NCBI RefSeq assembly: GCF_014252255.1 | Contig: NZ_CP059213.1 | Span: 558,001-622,000, forward strand | From: Blattabacterium cuenoti | Lineage (GTDB): Bacteria; Bacteroidota; Bacteroidia; Flavobacteriales; Blattabacteriaceae | DNA: 64,000 bases | Direction of reading: 5' to 3' | Shown here: piece after piece, positions 18,499 to 28,511 of the stretch | How positions within the stretch are numbered: position 1 is the stretch's first letter | How the letters are laid out: each line of letters begins with the position of its first letter | The notes under the pieces: generated by a model | Databases searched by the model: none | What the model was told of the DNA's origin: nothing | Seen by the model: the letters and a program-made list of their open reading frames with translations, nothing else | Made by a program: the position numbers and the translations under genes

Positions 18499-19867
18499 TA
18501 ATATATTTATTTATATCTACAATTTTTCCTTCAATAGCTATAATAGCAGCTGTTAAAGGACTTGTCAGTAAAGTTCTAGATCCTGGTCCTTGTCTTCCTT
18601 CAAAATTTCTATTAGATGTAGAAATACAATATTTTCCTGAAGGAATTTTATCTTCATTCATTCCCAAACAAGCAGAACATCCAGGTTGACGAAATTCAAA
18701 TCCACAATTTTTAAAAATTTTATCTAACCCTTCTTTTTTAGCTTGTTTTACTACATTATTTGATCCAGGAACTATCATTACACGAACATGAATTGCTTTT
18801 TTTTTCCCTTTTACTATAGAAGCTACTAATCTTAAATCCTCTATTCTAGAATTAGTACAACTTCCTATAAAAATATAATGAATTTTTTTTCCTATTAAAT
18901 ATTCTCCTGGACAAAACCCCATATAATTTAAAGATTTTTGATAAAAATTTAATTTTGGAATAGATTCAGAAATTTTTATTGCCATACCAGGATTTGTTCC
19001 ATAAGTAATCATAGGTTCAATTTCTTTAGCATTGAAAACATATTCTTTATCAAAAATTTTATTTTTATCTGTTACAAAATATTTCCAATATTCTATTTTT
19101 TTTTTGGATTCTTTAATATTTAAATTTGTATATTTTTGAATATAATCAAAAGTAATTTTATCTGGAGCAATTAATCCACCTTTTGCTCCCATCTCAATAC
19201 TCATATTACAAATAGTCATTCTTCCTTCCATGCTCATTTTTTCAATAACAGATCCTGTATATTCTACAAAATAACCAATTCCTGCATTAACACCTAACTT
19301 AGAAATGATATATAAAATAACATCTTTTGGTGTTACTCCTCTATTTAAACTTCCATTTAATTGAATTTTCATTTGTTTTGGTTTGGATAACAATAAACAT
19401 TGACTAGCCATAACCATTGTTATTTGACTAGTTCCAATTCCAAAAGCAATACAGCCAAAAGCTCCATGAGTTGAAGTATGACTATCTCCACAAACAATTG
19501 TCATTCCAGGTAATGTATATCCTAATTCTGGTCCAATAACATGAACTATTCCATTATTTTTATGACCTAATTGATATAATTTTATTTTAAATTTTTTACA
19601 ATTAACTGTTAATAAATTTATTTGTTTTTTAGATAAAGGGTCTGAAATAGGTAAATGTTGATTTATTGTAGGTACATTATGATCCACAGTTGCTATAATT
19701 TTTTTAGGTCTAAAAATAGAAATATTTCTTTTTTTTAATTCTAAAAAAGCTTGAGGACTAGTTACTTCATGTATATAATGCCTATCAATATAAATAACAT
19801 CTATTTTATTATCTAATTTTTTAACTATATGAGTTTCCCAAATTTTATCAAATAATGATTTTGACAT
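18473..19867 (-). CDS. leuC: 3-isopropylmalate dehydratase large subunit
   Basis: Aconitase-family catalytic subunit of isopropylmalate isomerase, 464 residues. Early motif YIDRHYIHEVTSPQAF and ATVDHNVPT are present, then VCGDSHTSTHGAFG. The 4Fe-4S cluster ligands are Cys in GSCTNSRIEDLR and two Cys in PGCSACLGMNED. SNRNFEGRQG is at the C-terminal end. The cluster would come from the Suf system encoded at the right end of the window. It lies 2 nt after leuA. Confidence 0.97.
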   Translation of the reverse strand: MSKSLFDKIWETHIVKKLDNKIDVIYIDRHYIHEVTSPQAFLELKKRNISIFRPKKIIATVDHNVPTINQHLPISDPLSKKQINLLTVNCKKFKIKLYQLGHKNNGIVHVIGPELGYTLPGMTIVCGDSHTSTHGAFGCIAFGIGTSQITMVMASQCLLLSKPKQMKIQLNGSLNRGVTPKDVILYIISKLGVNAGIGYFVEYTGSVIEKMSMEGRMTICNMSIEMGAKGGLIAPDKITFDYIQKYTNLNIKESKKKIEYWKYFVTDKNKIFDKEYVFNAKEIEPMITYGTNPGMAIKISESIPKLNFYQKSLNYMGFCPGEYLIGKKIHYIFIGSCTNSRIEDLRLVASIVKGKKKAIHVRVMIVPGSNNVVKQAKKEGLDKIFKNCGFEFRQPGCSACLGMNEDKIPSGKYCISTSNRNFEGRQGPGSRTLLTSPLTAAIIAIEGKIVDINKYINEKIYDFN

Positions 19868-19869
19868 TT

Positions 19870-21090
19870 TTACACAACATTTATTCTTCTATTATTCGTC
19901 GTATTATTATTAGTTTTATGCAAAAAATTATTATTTATATTAGCTTTTTTTAATATTATTTTTAATTCTATATCAGTAATTTCTTTTTTTCTATCTGCAT
20001 ATTCTAAAAATATAGAATAAACCAAATCTAAAGAATTTTTATTTAAAAAATAACCCAATTTTTTATAACGATAAGATAAGGCAGATCTTCCACTTCTAGC
20101 CGTTAGAATAATTGAAGATTTATTTATACCAACATCTTCTGGATTAATACTTTCATAAGTTTCTCTTTTTTTAAGAACTCCATCTTGATGAATCCCTGAT
20201 GAATGAGAAAATGCATTAATTCCTACAATAGCTTTATTAGCTTGAACGTTCATCCCTGTACATTTAGACACTAAATAACTTGTAGAAGAAATTAATTTTG
20301 TATTAATTTTCGTAAATAAATTTAAATGAGAATTCTGTTTAATAATCATAACTATTTCTTCCAAAGAAGTATTTCCAGCTCTTTCTCCAATTCCATTTAT
20401 AGTACATTCCACTTGTTGTGCTCCATTTATAATTCCAGATAAAGAATTAGCTGTAGCTAATCCTAAATCATTGTGACAATGAGTTGATAATATAATTTTA
20501 TGAATTCCTTTAACGTTTTCTTTTAAAAATCGTATTTTTTCTCCATATTCTTTTGGAAGACAATAACCTGTAGTATCAGGTATATTAATAACTGTAGCTC
20601 CATATTTAATGACATTTTCACAAATTTTTGCTAAAAACTCATTTTCTGTACGTCCTGCATCCTCTGCATAAAATTCAACATCTTCTACAAACTTTTTTGC
20701 ATATTTTACTGCATGAATAGCTCTTTCTATAATTTTATGCGGAGTACTATTAAATTTATAAAGTATATGATAATTAGATGTTCCTATCCCTGTATGAATT
20801 CTTGGTCTATTAGCATATTGTAATGCTTGAGCTGCTATTTCTATATCTTTTTCTACTGCTCTTGATAATGCACAAACTATAGTAGTTTTTGAAACTGATT
20901 TACAAATTTCTTGAACAGATTTATAATCTCCTGGACTAGAAGTAGGAAATCCTGCTTCAATAATATCAACACCCAAATCTTCTAATTTTTTAGATATTAT
21001 TATTTTTTCTTTTGTATTTAATTTGCAACCTGGAACTTGTTCTCCATCCCGTAAAGTTGTATCAAAAATTTGTATTTTTTTATTTTCCAT
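19870..21090 (-). CDS. leuA: 2-isopropylmalate synthase, short form
   Basis: First committed leucine step: acetyl-CoA + 2-ketoisovalerate to 2-isopropylmalate. The catalytic TIM barrel begins [16 protein letters not shown] and includes the metal-binding HxH in [15 protein letters not shown] and [11 protein letters not shown]. At 406 residues it lacks the C-terminal LeuA allosteric domain of about 130 residues that mediates leucine feedback in the roughly 515-residue enzymes. Short forms exist in this phylum, so this may be ancestral rather than decay. It heads the leu operon; a palindrome overlaps its promoter-like box. Confidence 0.93.
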   Translation of the reverse strand: MENKKIQIFDTTLRDGEQVPGCKLNTKEKIIISKKLEDLGVDIIEAGFPTSSPGDYKSVQEICKSVSKTTIVCALSRAVEKDIEIAAQALQYANRPRIHTGIGTSNYHILYKFNSTPHKIIERAIHAVKYAKKFVEDVEFYAEDAGRTENEFLAKICENVIKYGATVINIPDTTGYCLPKEYGEKIRFLKENVKGIHKIILSTHCHNDLGLATANSLSGIINGAQQVECTINGIGERAGNTSLEEIVMIIKQNSHLNLFTKINTKLISSTSYLVSKCTGMNVQANKAIVGINAFSHSSGIHQDGVLKKRETYESINPEDVGINKSSIILTARSGRSALSYRYKKLGYFLNKNSLDLVYSIFLEYADRKKEITDIELKIILKKANINNNFLHKTNNNTTNNRRINVV

Positions 21091-21102
21091 ATCATTGGAT
21101 TA

Positions 21103-21121
21103 TTTGATAATATCAAAACTA
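21103..21121 (-). promoter_or_regulatory. Candidate leuA promoter box with overlapping palindrome
   Basis: On the minus strand 21121-21114 reads TAGTTTTG, fitting TAnnTTTG. It overlaps the perfect palindrome TTTGATA-A-TATCAAA at 21103-21117, which ends 13 nt before the leuA ATG. The half-site TTTGAT also recurs as ATTTGAT ... ATCAAAT further upstream near 21186-21211. The arrangement resembles an operator over a promoter but contains few bases of information. Confidence 0.35.
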
Positions 21122-21233
21122 TTTTTTCCAAAAAGAAAATAGAAATAAATTATTATAATACTTACAATATCTAATTGTAAAAATTATTTGATATTTTTCT
21201 AGTAATCAAATTAAATATTATTATATAATTACA

Positions 21234-22790
21234 ATGTCTAAATATAATAAATTGGATCATCTTCTTTTATTAATTCAAACTTTATCAAAATCAGAAAAAA
21301 GAAATTTTAAACTTTATGTTAATCGTATAAAAAAAAATACTTTTTCTAAGTTTATAAAACTTTTTGAAATAATGAAAAAAATGAATTTTTATGATGAAAA
21401 AAAAATATTAAAAAATACACATATAAGTAAAATGCAATTATCTAATGTAAAAGCTCATTTATATAAACAAATTTTGATTAGTCTTAAATTACAATATACT
21501 GAAGAAAATTATGACATACAAATACGTGAATATTTAGATTTTTCTAAAATTTTATATAATAAAGGATTATATATACAAAGCTTAAAATTATTAAAAAAAG
21601 CAAAAATTATTGCTAGATATTATGAGTCTAATACTATTCTTTTAGAATTAGTAGAATTTGAGAAAATGATAGAATCTCAACATATAACTAGAAGTCTTTA
21701 TTCTAGATCCGGAGAATTATCATCAGAATCTAAAGAATTAATTGAAAAAATACAATGTAATAATGCTTTATCCAATCTTTCTCTAGAATTATATGGTTTA
21801 TATTTAAAAGTAGGATATGTAAGAAATAAAAAAGATAAAGTATTTATAGAGACATATTTTCGTACAAATTTACCAAAATTTGATATTGATAAACTTAGTT
21901 TTTATGAAAAGTTATTTTTATATCAAGCTCAAGTATGGTATCATTATATACGACAAGATTTTATTATGTGTTATAGATCATCTCATAAATGGGTAGAATT
22001 ATTTAAAAATCATACAAAAGAAAAAAAAATTTCTCCTGTCAGTTATTTAAAAGGATATCATTATTTATTAGAAACTTTATTTTATTTAAATCATTATTCT
22101 AAATTCATTGATGTATTAAAAAAATTTGAACAAGAAGTTCAAAATGGAGAAATACTTATGAATGGAAATACAAAAATATTGATTTTTATGTATATATATA
22201 CTAATCGTATTAATAAACATTATATGGAAGGAACTTTTTCAGAAGGAATTAAAAAAGTTATTCCATCATTATTTACAAATTTTAAAAAGATATTTAATCG
22301 TTTAGATTCTCATTATATTATGATTCTTTATTATAAAATTGCTTGTTTATATTTTGGAAGTGGAGATAATAAAAATACCATTTTATATTTGTCCAAAATA
22401 ATGGAAAATAAGAAAAAAAATTTACGACAAGATTTACAATGTTTCGCAAGATTATTATATTTAATTGCTTGTTATGAAAGTGGATTAGATGAAAATATGG
22501 ATCAAAAAATTCAATCTACATATAAATTTTTTATCCAAATGGATGATTGGTATATTGTACAAAAAGAAATCATTTATTTTTTTAAAAATCTGGGAAATGT
22601 ATATCCACATCAAATAAAAAGTCAGTTTAAAAAATTAAGAGATAAATTAATTAAATATTATAATCATCCTTATGAAAAAAGAACTTTTTTATATTTAGAT
22701 ATTATTTCTTGGTTAAATTCTAAAATAGAAAATAAATCAGTTGAAGTCATTATAAATGAAAAATTTATAAAAACTAATTATCAAAAATAA
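21234..22790 (+). CDS. Conserved Bacteroidetes protein of unknown function, all-helical
   Basis: Not recognised as a named family. The 518 residues have no signal peptide or membrane segment and look helical throughout, with repeated Tyr/Leu-rich helix pairs (for example YLDFSKILYNKGLYIQSLKL and KIACLYFGSGDNKNTILYL) suggesting TPR-like repeats. The N-terminal segment LDHLLLLIQTLSKSEKRNFK resembles the start of hypothetical proteins I associate with flavobacteria. A scaffold or binding role is plausible but unproven. It is divergent from leuA and stands alone. Long retention in a reduced genome suggests it is needed. Confidence 0.7.
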   Translation: MSKYNKLDHLLLLIQTLSKSEKRNFKLYVNRIKKNTFSKFIKLFEIMKKMNFYDEKKILKNTHISKMQLSNVKAHLYKQILISLKLQYTEENYDIQIREYLDFSKILYNKGLYIQSLKLLKKAKIIARYYESNTILLELVEFEKMIESQHITRSLYSRSGELSSESKELIEKIQCNNALSNLSLELYGLYLKVGYVRNKKDKVFIETYFRTNLPKFDIDKLSFYEKLFLYQAQVWYHYIRQDFIMCYRSSHKWVELFKNHTKEKKISPVSYLKGYHYLLETLFYLNHYSKFIDVLKKFEQEVQNGEILMNGNTKILIFMYIYTNRINKHYMEGTFSEGIKKVIPSLFTNFKKIFNRLDSHYIMILYYKIACLYFGSGDNKNTILYLSKIMENKKKNLRQDLQCFARLLYLIACYESGLDENMDQKIQSTYKFFIQMDDWYIVQKEIIYFFKNLGNVYPHQIKSQFKKLRDKLIKYYNHPYEKRTFLYLDIISWLNSKIENKSVEVIINEKFIKTNYQK

Positions 22791-22798
22791 AAATATAA

Positions 22799-23167
22799 TT
22801 ATTTCAATAGAAAAAAAATTCTAAAAAAAAGAACCATAAAATATGAAAAAATAAAATTTAAAAAAATTCTTAATAAAAAAAAATTATAAATTTCATCTAT
22901 TAAATAAAAAAAAATAAAAATATTAAAAAATAAATTTATTATACCACATAAAATATAAATACATATAATTAATTGTGATTTATTTTTTTTTATATTATGA
23001 CTTATAAGTAAACAAATAAAAAATAAAAAACTACTAAAAGGTAATAAAAAAATATATATTCTTGATATGAATATCAAATTTTTTTTAAAAAAAAAAGCAT
23101 TAAAAATAATATGCATAAAACTAAAAAAAAAAGTAAAAAAATTATACCCTATGATTTTTTTTATCAT
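22799..23167 (-). CDS. Small hypothetical membrane protein with about four transmembrane segments
   Basis: No family recognised. The 122 residues are mostly hydrophobic, rich in Phe and Ile, with four likely membrane spans: about 8-26, 32-56, 68-90 and 95-118. A Lys/Asn-rich loop (SHNIKKNKSQ) joins the second and third. Start MIKKIIG is a plausible positive N-terminus. It is convergent with the 518-residue gene (8 nt apart) and divergent from tyrS. In DNA with this much T on one strand a hydrophobic open frame could arise by chance, but 123 codons without a stop and regular loop spacing favour a real gene. Confidence 0.55.
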   Translation of the reverse strand: MIKKIIGYNFFTFFFSFMHIIFNAFFFKKNLIFISRIYIFLLPFSSFLFFICLLISHNIKKNKSQLIICIYILCGIINLFFNIFIFFYLIDEIYNFFLLRIFLNFIFSYFMVLFFRIFFLLK

Positions 23168-23212
23168 TAATTCATAAAGATTATATATTCTAATATATTA
23201 TATGATACATAC

Positions 23213-24490
23213 ATGCAAAAAAACATTATTGATGAACTCTCATGGAGAGGATTAATAAAAAATAAAGTTCCAGGAATAGAAAATCAATTACAAAATCCTA
23301 CTACAATATATGTAGGATTTGATCCAACATCTGATTCTCTTCATTTAGGAAGTTTAGTTCCTATTATTATTCTTATTCATTTTCAAAAAATGGGACATAA
23401 ATCTTTAATATTAATTGGTGAAGGAACAGGTTTTATAGGTGATCCTTCTGGAAAAAAAAATAGAAGAATTTTTCTTACTCAAGAAATGTTAAAAAAAAAT
23501 ACAGAATCTATAAAAAATCAAATTTTAATACTTTTAAAAAGTCATTCACAAAAAATAGAATTATTAAATAATATAGATTGGATTAAAAATATTTCTTTCT
23601 TAGAATTTATTCGTAAAATTGGTAAATATTTTACTGTTAATTATATGATTTCTAAAGAAACTGTAAAAAAAAGAATTAATGATCAAAAAAATGGAATTTC
23701 TTTTACTGAGTTTTCTTATTCTCTTATACAAGGATATGATTTTTTATATTTAAATAAAATAAAAAATTGTTTATTACAAATAGGTGGATCTGATCAATGG
23801 GGAAATATAATAACAGGAATAGAATTAATAAGAAAAAAAACAAAAAAAAAAGCGTATGGATTAACTTTTCCTTTAATTACAAAATCTAATGGAATAAAAT
23901 TTGGAAAAAGTGAAAAAGGAGAAAATATATGGTTAGATAAAAATAAAACTTCTCCATATAAATTTTATCAATTTTGGATAAATATTTCTGATTTTGAAAT
24001 TGAAAAATATATAAAAATATATACTTTTTTTTCAAAAGAAGAAATTAATAAATTAATTATTAAACATAGAAAAAATACCAATAAAAGGTTTTTGCAAAAA
24101 AAACTAGCTTATGAAATAACTAAATGGATTCATGGAAATAAAATTTCTGAAGAAATAATTAAAATAACAAATATATTATTTAATAAAAAAAATGAAACTT
24201 TTCAATCCCTAAATAAGGATACTCTTGTTTCTATATATAATCATATTCCACATATGAATATTTCTTGTAAAGAATTTCAAAAAGGAATTTTTTTATTAGA
24301 TATTTTAAAAAAAAGTGATTTTTTTGATTCTAAAAGTGAAGCTAATCGTGCTTTAAAATCCAATTCCATTTTTTTAAATAAAATTCCAATAAAAAAAAAT
24401 ATTTTACTTCAAAAAAATAACGTTATAAAAAATAAATATATTATTTTCCAATTTGGAAAAAAAGAATTTTTTATCATAAAAATTGAATAA
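23213..24490 (+). CDS. tyrS: Tyrosyl-tRNA synthetase
   Basis: Class I aminoacyl-tRNA synthetase charging tRNA-Tyr, 425 residues. The HIGH-like motif appears in YVGFDPTSDSLHLGSL (about 33-48), the tyrosine pocket in YSLIQGYDFLYL and GGSDQWGNI, and the KMSKS-equivalent is KFGKS. A C-terminal S4-like domain follows (FDSKSEANRALKSNSIFLN). Domains and length are normal. It stands alone with an AT-rich gap before convergent clpB. Confidence 0.97.
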   Translation: MQKNIIDELSWRGLIKNKVPGIENQLQNPTTIYVGFDPTSDSLHLGSLVPIIILIHFQKMGHKSLILIGEGTGFIGDPSGKKNRRIFLTQEMLKKNTESIKNQILILLKSHSQKIELLNNIDWIKNISFLEFIRKIGKYFTVNYMISKETVKKRINDQKNGISFTEFSYSLIQGYDFLYLNKIKNCLLQIGGSDQWGNIITGIELIRKKTKKKAYGLTFPLITKSNGIKFGKSEKGENIWLDKNKTSPYKFYQFWINISDFEIEKYIKIYTFFSKEEINKLIIKHRKNTNKRFLQKKLAYEITKWIHGNKISEEIIKITNILFNKKNETFQSLNKDTLVSIYNHIPHMNISCKEFQKGIFLLDILKKSDFFDSKSEANRALKSNSIFLNKIPIKKNILLQKNNVIKNKYIIFQFGKKEFFIIKIE

Positions 24491-24653
24491 ATTTAATATA
24501 TAAAAAATTTTAATTTATTAATATAATTAATCTTTTCAAATTATTTTATTTATACTCAATGACAAATTATTTTTCATATAATGGATATTTTTTATACTTA
24601 ATAATATTAATATTAAATATTAATCAATTGTTTATTTTTATAAATCATAATTG
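24491..24653. other. 163-nt AT-rich spacer between convergent tyrS and clpB
   Basis: I see no gene or RNA here. AATAATATTAATATTAAATATTAAT near 24600-24625 holds short overlapping inverted repeats of A and T only that could weakly fold, but no GC-containing terminator stem is evident. Confidence 0.4.
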
Positions 24654-27284
24654 TTAATAATTATTAACATTTTCTAATTTTTCTGATCGACGAAATACAA
24701 TTCCTTGTTCTTTAAAAAAATCTATCAATATTTTATGATTTTTTTGTACCTTTCCTCCAAGGATTTCTTTGGAAAGATTATTTAAAATATCATGTTGAAT
24801 AACTCTTTTTAAAGGACGAGCTCCAAAATGTGGATCGTATCCTTTTTCTGATAAATATTCTATGGCTTCATGAGTATATTCTATATGAATGTTATTATTT
24901 TTTAATAATAAAATACCTAATTTTTCCATTTGCAATTTTACAATACCTATGATTTCTTTTCTAGAAAGAGGTTTAAATAAAATAATTTCATCAATACGAT
25001 TAATAAATTCCGGTCTTACAATATTTTTTAATAAATCTATTAAAGTTTTTTTTGTAGCTTTCATTCGATTATAAGATATTTCTTGATCAAAATTTTCATG
25101 AATAATATCCGATCCTATATTAGAAGTCATAATAATAATGGTATTTGTAAAATTAACTGTTCTTCCTTTATTATCTGTTAATCTACCATCATCCAAAACT
25201 TGTAATAAAATATTAAAAATATCTGAATGTGCTTTTTCTATTTCATCTAATAAAATAACACTATAAGGTCGTCTACGTATAGATTCTGTTAATTGTCCAC
25301 TTTCATCATAACCTATATATCCAGGAGGTGCTCCTATAAGCCTACTTACAGAATGACGTTCTTGATATTCACTCATATCTATACGAACCATATTATTTTC
25401 ATCATTAAATAAATATTCTGCTAAAGTTTTAGCTAGTTCTGTTTTACCTACTCCTGTACTACCCATAAAAAGAAAAGATCCTATAGGTCTTTTTTCATCT
25501 TGTAATCCAGCCTTAGAACGTCTTATTGCATCTGCTACAGATTTAATTGCATCATTTTGTCCTATTACTCTTTTATGTAATTCTTTTTCTAAAAATAATA
25601 ATTTATATCTTTCACTTTGTAACATTTTAGTAACGGGAATTCCTGTCCATTTAGATACAATTTGAGCTATATCTTCTCTAGATACTTCTTCTTGTATCAT
25701 TTTTTTTCCTTTATCTTCCTGTTTTTTTAATTCATTTTTAAATTCTTGAACTTTATTTTCTTCTTCTTTTATTTTTCCATATCTTAATTCTGCTACTTTT
25801 CCATAATCTCCTGATCTTTCTGCTTGTTCTGCTTCAAATTTATAATTTTCTATTTTATCTTTAGATTTTTGTATTCCTTCAACTAAATCTTTTTCATTTT
25901 GCCATTGATCTTCTAATTGTATTTTTTGTTCATTTAATTTTAATAATTCCTTTTTTAAGGGGATAAGTTGTTTTTCATCATTTTCTCTTTTTAAAGCTTC
26001 TATTTGTATCTCCATATGCATAATTTTTCTTTGCAATACATCTAATTCTTCTGGTTTTGAATTAATTTCCATTCTTAATTTAGAAGCGGCTTCATCTATA
26101 AGATCTATAGCTTTATCAGGTAAAAATCTTTCATTAACATAACGTTTTGATAATTCTACAGCTGCTATAATGGATTCATCTTTAATCCTTACTTTATGAT
26201 GACTCTCATATTTTTCTTTAATACCACGCAATATAGATATAGTATCAGAAACAGAAGGTTCATTTACGTATACTTGTTGAAATCTTCTTTCCAAAGCTTT
26301 ATCTATTCTGAAATATTTTTGATATTCATTTAAAGTTGTAGCACCTATAGCTCTTAACTCTCCTCTTGCTAACGCTGGTTTTAAAATATTTGCTGCATCC
26401 ATAGAACCTTCTCCACCACCTGCTCCAACTAAAGTATGAATTTCATCAATAAATAAAATAATTTCTCCATCTGAAAACGTAACTTCTTTTACAACAGCTT
26501 TAAGACGTTCTTCAAATTCTCCTTTATATTTTGCTCCTGCAATTAAAGAAGCCATATCCAAAGAAAAAACTTGTTTATTTTTTAAATTATCCGGAATATC
26601 TCCACTAATGATACGATGAGCTAATCCTTCAGCAATAGCTGTTTTTCCTACTCCTGGTTCACCAATTAAAATGGGATTATTTTTTGTTCTTCTAGATAAT
26701 ATTTGTAAAACTCTACGTATTTCTTCATCTCGTCCAATAACTGGATCTAATTTTCCTTTTTTAGCCCATTCATTAAGATTTTTTGCATATTTTTCTAAAG
26801 CATTATAAGTATTTTCAACTGTAGAGGAAACTATATTACCACTTTTTTTTCTAATATTTTCAATAATTTCTTTAATATTTTTTTCTATAATTCCATGATC
26901 TTTTAATAATTGTGATGTACGATCTGATATGATAAAAATTCCATAAAAAATATGTTCTACTGATATAAATTTATCTTGTAATAAATTAGCGTAATTTTCC
27001 GCTATATTTAACATTTTGGTAACATTTGAACTCAAATGTTGAGTATAAGATCCACTTATTATTTTTGGGTAAGAAGAAATAATATGATCTAATCCTTTTA
27101 TGATTAATTGATTATTAACTTTTAATTTTTTTAAAATAAAAGGTATCATATTTTTATCTCTCTTTAAAAGAGCTTTTAAAATATGAGCCGTTTCAATAGA
27201 TTGTTGATGATTTTTTAGTGCAATATGTTGTGATTCCTGTATGATTTCTTGAGATTTTGTAGTAAACTTATTATTATAATTCAT
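24654..27284 (-). CDS. clpB: ATP-dependent disaggregase chaperone ClpB
   Basis: Hsp100 disaggregase rescuing aggregated proteins with DnaK. The 876 residues show the N-domain (about 1-145, [18 protein letters not shown]) and AAA+ domain 1 with Walker [16 protein letters not shown] and Walker [16 protein letters not shown] coiled-coil middle domain follows ([17 protein letters not shown] onward), the ClpB hallmark. AAA+ domain 2 has [19 protein letters not shown] and [11 protein letters not shown]. No IGL/F ClpP-binding loop is apparent. Chaperone retention is typical of endosymbionts that must buffer destabilised proteins. Confidence 0.97.
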   Translation of the reverse strand: MNYNNKFTTKSQEIIQESQHIALKNHQQSIETAHILKALLKRDKNMIPFILKKLKVNNQLIIKGLDHIISSYPKIISGSYTQHLSSNVTKMLNIAENYANLLQDKFISVEHIFYGIFIISDRTSQLLKDHGIIEKNIKEIIENIRKKSGNIVSSTVENTYNALEKYAKNLNEWAKKGKLDPVIGRDEEIRRVLQILSRRTKNNPILIGEPGVGKTAIAEGLAHRIISGDIPDNLKNKQVFSLDMASLIAGAKYKGEFEERLKAVVKEVTFSDGEIILFIDEIHTLVGAGGGEGSMDAANILKPALARGELRAIGATTLNEYQKYFRIDKALERRFQQVYVNEPSVSDTISILRGIKEKYESHHKVRIKDESIIAAVELSKRYVNERFLPDKAIDLIDEAASKLRMEINSKPEELDVLQRKIMHMEIQIEALKRENDEKQLIPLKKELLKLNEQKIQLEDQWQNEKDLVEGIQKSKDKIENYKFEAEQAERSGDYGKVAELRYGKIKEEENKVQEFKNELKKQEDKGKKMIQEEVSREDIAQIVSKWTGIPVTKMLQSERYKLLFLEKELHKRVIGQNDAIKSVADAIRRSKAGLQDEKRPIGSFLFMGSTGVGKTELAKTLAEYLFNDENNMVRIDMSEYQERHSVSRLIGAPPGYIGYDESGQLTESIRRRPYSVILLDEIEKAHSDIFNILLQVLDDGRLTDNKGRTVNFTNTIIIMTSNIGSDIIHENFDQEISYNRMKATKKTLIDLLKNIVRPEFINRIDEIILFKPLSRKEIIGIVKLQMEKLGILLLKNNNIHIEYTHEAIEYLSEKGYDPHFGARPLKRVIQHDILNNLSKEILGGKVQKNHKILIDFFKEQGIVFRRSEKLENVNNY

Positions 27285-27394
27285 ATAAAAATGAAATTTT
27301 TTATTTTTTTTCAGTTATAGGAATGTAAAATATTAATAATATAAAAAAAATTTATGATCATCATAGTTTTTTTAAAATATTTATTTTCGTATTT

Positions 27395-28492
27395 ATGATA
27401 AAAAAAGAAGAAATTCAATCTCTTTCAGAAAGAATTTATAAAATATATGATATTTTAAAAATTAATAAAATTAAAAAATTACTTGATAAAAATCAAAAAA
27501 TGATATCAAATCCTAATTTTTGGAATAATTATAAAAAATATAAAAATTTTATTAAAGATATGCATCATATGAAAAAATGCATAAAAGATTTTAAAACCTT
27601 GAAAACATCTTTAGAAGAATTAGAAATAATATTTTCTCTTTCTAAAGAAGAAAATGTAGAAAAAGAATTACAAATTCAATTAAATAAAACTAAAAATTTA
27701 CTTTTAAATATAGAATTTCAAAATCTTTTATCAGAAAAAGAAGATTCTTTAAACGCTATTTTACAAATTTCTTCTGGTGCAGGAGGAACTGAAAGTTGTG
27801 ATTGGACTTCTATGTTAATGAGAATGTATTTTATGTGGGCTGAAAAACATAATTTTTCTGTAAAAAAAATAAATTTTATATCTGGAGATGTAACTGGAAT
27901 TAAATCTGTAACTCTAGAAATAGATGGAATTTATGCTTTTGGATATTTAAAAGGAGAAAATGGAGTACATAGATTAATACGTATATCTCCATTTGATAAT
28001 AATTCTAAACGGCATACTTCTTTTTCTTCTGTTTATGTTTATCCTATGGTAGATAATAATATAGATATAAATATTAAAATTTCTGATATTCAATGGGAAA
28101 CTTTTCGTTCTAGTGGCGCAGGAGGACAAAATGTCAATAAAGTTGAAACAGGAGTTCGATTACGTCATAATCCAACAGGAATTATTATAGAAAATACAGA
28201 ATCACGTTCTCAAATACAAAATAGACAAAAAGCTTTACAGATTTTAAAATCTAGATTATTTGAAATAGAAATAATGAAAAAAAATGAGAAAAAAGAAAAA
28301 ATAAAATCTGAAAAAAAAAAAATAGAATGGGGATCTCAAATTCGTAATTATATTATGCATCCTTATAAATTAGTAAAAGATTTAAGAACAGGTTATGAAA
28401 CTTCAAAAATTCAATCAGTAATGGATGGTGAAATAGATTCTTTTTTAAAAAAATTTTTAATATATAAAAAAAATAAAGAAAATAAAATTTAA
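27395..28492 (+). CDS. prfB: Peptide chain release factor 2, without programmed frameshift
   Basis: Terminates translation at UAA and UGA. In 365 residues the stop-codon-reading tripeptide SPF is at 198-200, distinguishing it from RF1, and the peptidyl-hydrolysis motif [18 protein letters not shown] has GGQ at 243-245. The frame is open from ATG to stop: the region equivalent to the autoregulatory CUU-UGA-C site near codon 25 reads straight through [13 protein letters not shown]. So the programmed +1 frameshift found in many bacteria is absent here. Upstream spacer to clpB is 110 nt. Confidence 0.96.
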   Translation: MIKKEEIQSLSERIYKIYDILKINKIKKLLDKNQKMISNPNFWNNYKKYKNFIKDMHHMKKCIKDFKTLKTSLEELEIIFSLSKEENVEKELQIQLNKTKNLLLNIEFQNLLSEKEDSLNAILQISSGAGGTESCDWTSMLMRMYFMWAEKHNFSVKKINFISGDVTGIKSVTLEIDGIYAFGYLKGENGVHRLIRISPFDNNSKRHTSFSSVYVYPMVDNNIDINIKISDIQWETFRSSGAGGQNVNKVETGVRLRHNPTGIIIENTESRSQIQNRQKALQILKSRLFEIEIMKKNEKKEKIKSEKKKIEWGSQIRNYIMHPYKLVKDLRTGYETSKIQSVMDGEIDSFLKKFLIYKKNKENKI

Positions 28493-28511
28493 TTAAACTA
28501 TTTATTTTTCA

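Noticed and set aside
24889-25074. 61-codon plus-strand ORF opposite clpB
   Set aside because: Antisense shadow inside the ClpB second AAA+ domain.
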